From assembly GCF_000171615.1 (NCBI RefSeq), contig NZ_ABFU01000024.3, positions 1-40,466 of the forward strand: DNA of 40,466 bases. Reading direction: 5' to 3'. Source of the stretch: Bacillus coahuilensis m4-4 (GTDB lineage Bacteria; Bacillota; Bacilli; Bacillales; Bacillaceae_K). Below, one piece after another: positions 36,422-40,466 of this stretch (position 1 is the first letter of the stretch; each line of letters begins with the position of its first letter). Position numbers and translations under genes: made by a program. The notes beneath the pieces are model-generated. The model saw only the letters and a list, made by a program, of their open reading frames with translations, was not told the origin of the DNA and made no database searches.

Positions 36422-37042
36422 TTAAGCCATTTTGTAAAGGGGTACTGTTTTTACAAATACATTATGAATAATATCATGCCACTGTTGTTCTGTTAGCTTG
36501 ATGAATTCATCACGAAAAATTCGATATCCACATAAAATCTCTGCTTTCTTAACTGTTTGGAGGCGTTCAAAAAGTGTAGATAAGTCATTTGAACTCATAT
36601 TATCCATACGAACAGAATCTGGCTTTGTATGATCTCCTGACCAAACAAAATCGGAAGGGATTATGGATTGAATGTTTGAAAGGTTGTCCTGTAGAGTACG
36701 TCCAAATTCTTCTTTGTTCTGTACCTCGTATATCACAGCAAACCAGATAAAAACGTGTGATTCCCATAATCCGATTTGAAAATGTGGATGCATCTTATAC
36801 CCTCGTTTATTTGGTGCAAAGGCTACCCATGTATCAGCAGGGGGATTGACGGACCTGCGCGCATGCTTTGCAACGTGGTAATGTATCTCTTCTCCAACTA
36901 AGGCACTAAGTGTAGGGGCGAACTCTTGACCTAAAGCCTCTAATTTGGGGCGAATAGAAGAAACAAGGGCTTCCATTCGAGGCTCCAAACCATCTATTTT
37001 AAATATGTCGAAATCTGACTGTGAAAATGTAGTAGTAGACAA
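36422..37042 (-). CDS. yktB: YktB (DUF1054 family)
   Basis: 206 residues. Opens FDIFKIDGLEPRMEAL, then HYHVAKHARRSVNPPADTW and HFQIGLWESHVFIWFAVIYE, and ends in a Phe/Leu-rich segment, close to B. subtilis YktB throughout. Function unknown; the fold class of DUF1054 is soluble alpha/beta. The start is a TTG at 37042, with AGGAGG ten bases upstream. A palindrome resembling the PerR box sits on its predicted -10 (37068-37082), so oxidative-stress control is possible. Converges on yktA. Confidence 0.88.
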   Translation of the reverse strand: MSTTTFSQSDFDIFKIDGLEPRMEALVSSIRPKLEALGQEFAPTLSALVGEEIHYHVAKHARRSVNPPADTWVAFAPNKRGYKMHPHFQIGLWESHVFIWFAVIYEVQNKEEFGRTLQDNLSNIQSIIPSDFVWSGDHTKPDSVRMDNMSSNDLSTLFERLQTVKKAEILCGYRIFRDEFIKLTEQQWHDIIHNVFVKTVPLYKMA

Positions 37043-37067
37043 TCTAACAATTCCTCCTAAGAATAAT

Positions 37068-37082
37068 TTAGAATCATTCTAA
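37068..37082. promoter_or_regulatory. PerR-like box upstream of yktB
   Basis: TTAGAATCATTCTAA is a perfect 7-1-7 palindrome and differs from the PerR consensus TTATAATnATTATAA at only one base in each arm. On the yktB strand it contains TAGAAT, 16 bases after TCCACA, so it overlaps a likely -10. Fur and Zur boxes are related, so the regulator is inferred. Confidence 0.55.
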
Positions 37083-37264
37083 CATAATAGAGATAATTGT
37101 GGAAATATAGTGTGTGAACTCGAAGTGAAACATAGATAGACTAACGCACATTTTAGTTACATCCTATTTAAAATTTCATATGATAATGTAATACAATCAA
37201 ATGAAATGAATCAAACTGCTACTTCACTTCAAATGGAACAAATATTGGAAGGAGTGTATGGAAA

Positions 37265-37465
37265 ATGAAACAAGTGATTCAACATTCTACAAGAAAAGAT
37301 TATTTTCAACAACGATTGGCTGTATTAAGATTAGAACTTGATTACGAATTAGCCGTACTATTTGAAGCAATGGAAAATAAAGATAGTGATTTAAAGTCAA
37401 AAACGAAGAAAAAGCTACTTCGAATTAGAGACGAATTAATGAGATTAAAAGCATTACAACAATAA
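37265..37465 (+). CDS. ykzI: YkzI-like small protein
   Basis: 66 residues, Lys/Glu/Leu-rich, probably one long helix or helical pair (LAVLRLELDYELAVLFEAMENKD, written here in two parts: LAVLRLELDYE and LAVLFEAMENKD), with a basic middle (KSKTKKKLL). Matches the expected YkzI by size and by position between yktB and yktC; sequence recognition is modest. GGAAGGAG precedes the ATG. Function unknown. Confidence 0.7.
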   Translation: MKQVIQHSTRKDYFQQRLAVLRLELDYELAVLFEAMENKDSDLKSKTKKKLLRIRDELMRLKALQQ

Positions 37466-37584
37466 CTCCTTTTGCGGGCGAAAAGCTCGCATTTATTTTG
37501 TGAAATTTGAAGAGTAGTTACTTGAATAACCGTGCATTTTTCTATAAGCTTAAACCCATAGCATATGCACGGGAGGAAAGTACC

Positions 37585-38368
37585 ATGACAAATTGGGAAA
37601 AGATAAATGAGCAGGCTATACAATGGATAAAAGAAGCGGGAAGCAAAATACGTGCATCATTTCTCCAGCAATTAAAAATTGAAACAAAAACAAATAGAAA
37701 TGATTTAGTCACGAATATGGACAAAGAAACTGAGCAGTTTTTTAATTAAAAAAATTAATGAAGCTTATACTGACCACCGAATCTTAGGTGAAGAAGGATT
37801 TGGTGATGTTGTAGAGGATGAGAATGGAGTAATTTGGGTGATTGATCCTATTGATGGCACGATGAATTTTGTCCATCAACAGCGAAACTTTGCCATAAGT
37901 ATAGGTATTTATGAAGATGGAATAGGCCAGCTTGGTTACATATATGATGTGGTTCATGATGAGTTGTATCATGCTAGAAAAGGATTTGGAGCGTTTTTAA
38001 ATGATCAACGTCTCAGCCCATTAAGTGAAGTGGAAATAGAGGATGCTGTTATTGGGGTTAATGCGTTATGGGTAACCGATAACCACCGTATAAATCGTCA
38101 TGTTCTTGGGCCGTTAGTTCAGAATGTACGAGGAACTAGATCGTACGGTTCTGCTGCAATGGAAATTGCTTATGTAGCTTCTGGGAGATTAGATTCATAT
38201 ATTACAATGAGACTCTCCCCTTGGGATTTTGCTGGAGGAAAAGTGATAGTAGAAGAAGTTGGGGGAGTTGTTACGAGCCTAACAGGTGAACCACTTACCA
38301 TTACTTCAAAATCCTCTGTTTTATTTCAAAACCAGGTCTTCATCAAAAGATCTCTGAGAAATATTTAA
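37585..38368 (+). CDS. yktC: Inositol-monophosphatase family protein YktC (frameshifted as read)
   Basis: About 260 residues after correction. Motifs of the IMPase/SuhB fold: GEEGF (metal Glu), DPIDGTMNF (DPxDGT) and the late WDFAGG (WD metal site). It should dephosphorylate inositol-1-phosphate or related sugar phosphates with magnesium. Break: T-run 37738-37743 has six T; with five the frame reads EQFLIKKINEAYTDHRILGEEG. As read, the first piece (37585-37749) ends at that stop and the rest is open to 38368. GGGAGG precedes the ATG. B. subtilis yktC lies in the same place. Confidence 0.9.
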
Positions 38369-38391
38369 GGTCTGTTGAATTGAATTAGATG

Positions 38392-38423
38392 AAAAAAGCT
38401 TCACATCATTGTGAAGCTTTTTT
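38392..38423. terminator. Bidirectional terminator between yktC and ylaF
   Basis: AAAAAAGCTTCACA (38392-38405) pairs perfectly with TGTGAAGCTTTTTT (38410-38423), 4-base loop. Confidence 0.9.
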
Positions 38424-38437
38424 ATGTAAAATTTTTG

Positions 38438-38626
38438 TTAAGATTTCTCATTATTCTCTCTACTTTTTTTCTTGGTCATAAAGCCAAAGCCCATAATAAA
38501 AATAAGGGCCACAATTGATAAAAGCACGCCAGTTAAGCTTCCTTCACTAATGAAAATTCCAATACCCATAATAGAAGCAGCTGCTAAACATGCCAATAAC
38601 ACAAAAATCCATTGTATATTTTTCAT
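38438..38626 (-). CDS. ylaF: YlaF-like membrane protein (DUF5325)
   Basis: 62 residues with two membrane helices (about 4-25 and 30-50) and a basic tail (MTKKKSRENNEKS). The IQWIFVLLACL opening and GFGFMTKKK end fit the DUF5325/YlaF family, which lies next to the typA/bipA gene in Bacilli. GGAGGGGAAATT before the ATG. Function unknown. Divergent from typA. Confidence 0.75.
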   Translation of the reverse strand: MKNIQWIFVLLACLAAASIMGIGIFISEGSLTGVLLSIVALIFIMGFGFMTKKKSRENNEKS

Positions 38627-38685
38627 AATTTCCCCTCCTATCCATCATCATTGTACATCTTCTGCTTATTCTTTTCTATACAGTG

Positions 38686-38694
38686 TGCTATAAT
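38686..38694 (+). promoter_or_regulatory. Extended -10 promoter of typA
   Basis: TGCTATAAT is a consensus extended -10 (TGn plus TATAAT). No good -35 upstream. Predicted start near 38701, about 48 bases before the typA start. Confidence 0.6.
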
Positions 38695-38748
38695 AATCAA
38701 GTTAATAGAATGTGTGTAGAATCACACGATATCAGGAGTGGATATTTT

Positions 38749-40466
38749 TTGAAAACAAGACAAGATCTTCGCAATATTGCGATTATTGCCCACGTTGACC
38801 ATGGAAAAACAACATTAGTGGACGAATTATTAAAACAATCTGGAATCTTTCGTTCTAATGAGCAAGTGGAAGAACGTGCAATGGATTCCAATGATCTAGA
38901 AAGAGAACGTGGTATTACCATCTTAGCTAAAAATACTGCGATTCAATATAAAGATACAAGAATTAACATTCTTGATACACCTGGGCATGCTGACTTTGGT
39001 GGAGAAGTTGAGCGTATTATGAAAATGGTAGACGGTGTTCTACTTGTAGTAGATGCATATGAAGGATGTATGCCTCAAACACGATTTGTTTTAAAGAAAG
39101 CATTAGAGCAAAATTTAACACCTATAGTTGTAGTCAACAAAATTGATAAAGATTCGGCACGACCGGAAGAAGTTATTGATGAAGTGCTTGAATTATTCAT
39201 TGAGTTAGATGCAAACGAAGACCAGCTTGAATTCCCAGTAGTTTATGCATCTGCAATTAACGGTACAGCTAGCTTAGATTCAGACCCTGCAAACCAAGAT
39301 GAGAACATGCAAGTAATCTATGATAGCATTATCGAACATATTCCAGCTCCTATTGATAATAGTGATGAAGGGTTACAATTCCAAGTAGCTTTACTTGATT
39401 ATAATGATTATGTTGGACGTATTGGAATTGGACGTGTGTTCCGTGGAACAATGCGAGTAGGGCAACAAGTATCCTTAATGAAATTGGATGGTTCCGTGAA
39501 AAACTTCCGTGTAACCAAAATCTTTGGTTTCTTAGGTTTAAAGCGTGTTGAAATTGAAGAAGCAAAAGCTGGGGATTTAGTAGCCGTATCTGGAATGGAA
39601 GACATTAACGTAGGGGAAACGGTTTGTCCTGTTGATCAACAAGAAGCTCTACCAGTGTTACGTATTGATGAGCCAACATTACAAATGACTTTCTTGGTTA
39701 ACAATTCTCCATTTGCAGGGCGTGAAGGTAAATGGGTAACAGCACGTAAGATTGAAGAGCGTTTATTACAACAGTTACAAACAGATGTAAGTTTACGAGT
39801 AGAACCAACAGATTCTCCTGATGCATGGACCGTTTCTGGTCGTGGAGAACTTCACCTTTCTATTTTAATTGAGAACATGCGTCGTGAAGGATATGAGCTA
39901 CAAGTTTCGAAACCTCAAGTTATTATTCGTGAGATTGATGGGGTAAAATGTGAGCCAGTTGAGCGTGTTCAAATTGATGTTCCAGAAGAGCATACAGGAT
40001 CTATTATTGAGTCATTAGGTTCTCGTAAGGGCGAAATGCTTGATATGATTAATAATGGTAGTGGACAAGTTCGCTTGATCTTCCTTGTACCGTCTCGTGG
40101 ACTTATTGGATACTCTACGGAATTCATGAGTTTAACTAGAGGATTTGGAATTATTAACCACACCTTCGACAGCTACCAGCCAATGCAACAAGGTCGAGTG
40201 GGTGGACGTCACCAAGGTGTTCTTGTTTCAATGGAAACTGGAAAAGCGTCAACTTACGGTATCATGCAAGTGGAAGACCGCGGTACCATCTTTATAGAAC
40301 CAGGTGTAGAGATTTATGCGGGAATGATTGTCGGAGAAAATACTCGTGAAAATGATATTACCGTAAACATCACGAAATCCAAACAAGCGACAAATGTTCG
40401 TTCTGCTAATAAGGACCAAACCGTTACCATTAAAAAACCAAGAATTATGTCTTTAGAGCAATCTTT
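38749..40466 (+). CDS. typA: Translational GTPase TypA/BipA, C-terminus beyond window
   Basis: Ribosome-binding GTPase related to EF-G, involved in ribosome assembly and cold or stress growth. 572 codons are present without a stop, of about 612 expected. GTPase motifs in order: AHVDHGKTT (G1), ERERGITI (G2), [11 protein letters not shown] (G3), VVNKIDKD (G4) and SAING (G5). The beta-barrel and alpha/beta domains follow ([44 protein letters not shown]). Start is a TTG (38749) with AGGAGTG upstream, since no ATG is available in the opening. The gene runs off the right edge. Confidence 0.95.
   Translation, partial: MKTRQDLRNIAIIAHVDHGKTTLVDELLKQSGIFRSNEQVEERAMDSNDLERERGITILAKNTAIQYKDTRINILDTPGHADFGGEVERIMKMVDGVLLVVDAYEGCMPQTRFVLKKALEQNLTPIVVVNKIDKDSARPEEVIDEVLELFIELDANEDQLEFPVVYASAINGTASLDSDPANQDENMQVIYDSIIEHIPAPIDNSDEGLQFQVALLDYNDYVGRIGIGRVFRGTMRVGQQVSLMKLDGSVKNFRVTKIFGFLGLKRVEIEEAKAGDLVAVSGMEDINVGETVCPVDQQEALPVLRIDEPTLQMTFLVNNSPFAGREGKWVTARKIEERLLQQLQTDVSLRVEPTDSPDAWTVSGRGELHLSILIENMRREGYELQVSKPQVIIREIDGVKCEPVERVQIDVPEEHTGSIIESLGSRKGEMLDMINNGSGQVRLIFLVPSRGLIGYSTEFMSLTRGFGIINHTFDSYQPMQQGRVGGRHQGVLVSMETGKASTYGIMQVEDRGTIFIEPGVEIYAGMIVGENTRENDITVNITKSKQATNVRSANKDQTVTIKKPRIMSLEQS

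Noticed and set aside
38697..38921. 74-codon minus-strand frame at the typA start
   Set aside because: Antisense to the conserved GTPase motifs of typA.

Overview
The window is a low-GC Firmicutes chromosome segment from the family Bacillaceae. Gene content and order follow the Bacillus subtilis block from ykuE to typA: ykuE, fadH, ykuJ, darB (ykuL), ccpC, dapH, dapL, ykuT, ykuV, a YknU/YknV-like ABC pair, ktrC, rnjA, rpoY, ykrA, defB, ykyA, pdhABCD, SR1/SR1P, speA, yktA, yktB, ykzI, yktC, ylaF and typA. I see no prophage, insertion sequence, CRISPR array, rRNA or tRNA. The genus cannot be fixed from this alone.

Layout. 1-4.9 kb: the end of a Pro/Tyr-rich protein gene, a Tat-exported phosphoesterase, FadH behind a FadR operator, small proteins, a dispersed repeat, and a DUF1659/DUF2922/YvrJ cassette. 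5-8.3 kb: the c-di-AMP receptor DarB, the citrate-responsive repressor CcpC, and the acetylated diaminopimelate branch of lysine and cell-wall synthesis (DapH, DapL). 8.4-13.7 kb: an MscS channel, the thioredoxin-like YkuV and a heterodimeric ABC exporter. 13.8-17.7 kb: a DoxX protein and a bd-type quinol oxidase (YthAB-like), both behind Rex boxes, then KtrC. 17.7-24.7 kb: a VOC protein, an S66 peptidase, a broken P-loop kinase, RNase J1 with RpoY, a possible 23-residue cationic peptide, a HAD phosphatase, peptide deformylase and the YkyA lipoprotein. 25.1-30 kb: the pyruvate dehydrogenase operon. 30.7-33 kb: a patatin-like lipase, a membrane protein and a polysaccharide deacetylase lipoprotein. 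33.1-38.6 kb: the dual-function RNA SR1 with its peptide SR1P under two CcpN sites, arginine decarboxylase, a nitronate monooxygenase, YktA, YktB, YkzI and YktC. The window ends inside typA/bipA.

Two themes join the genes. One is carbon and redox control: FadR/cre on fadH, CcpC, Rex on the oxidase, and CcpN on SR1 next to pdh. The other is envelope work: DapH/DapL, the peptidase, the deacetylase and YkuE.

Main caveat: at least twelve single-base length errors, mostly in homopolymer runs, break ten genes, including dapH, rnjA, pdhB and pdhD. Correcting one base each restores products of normal length, so these are most likely sequencing or assembly errors and not real gene loss. The P-loop kinase is different, because it carries a stop codon that no indel explains.
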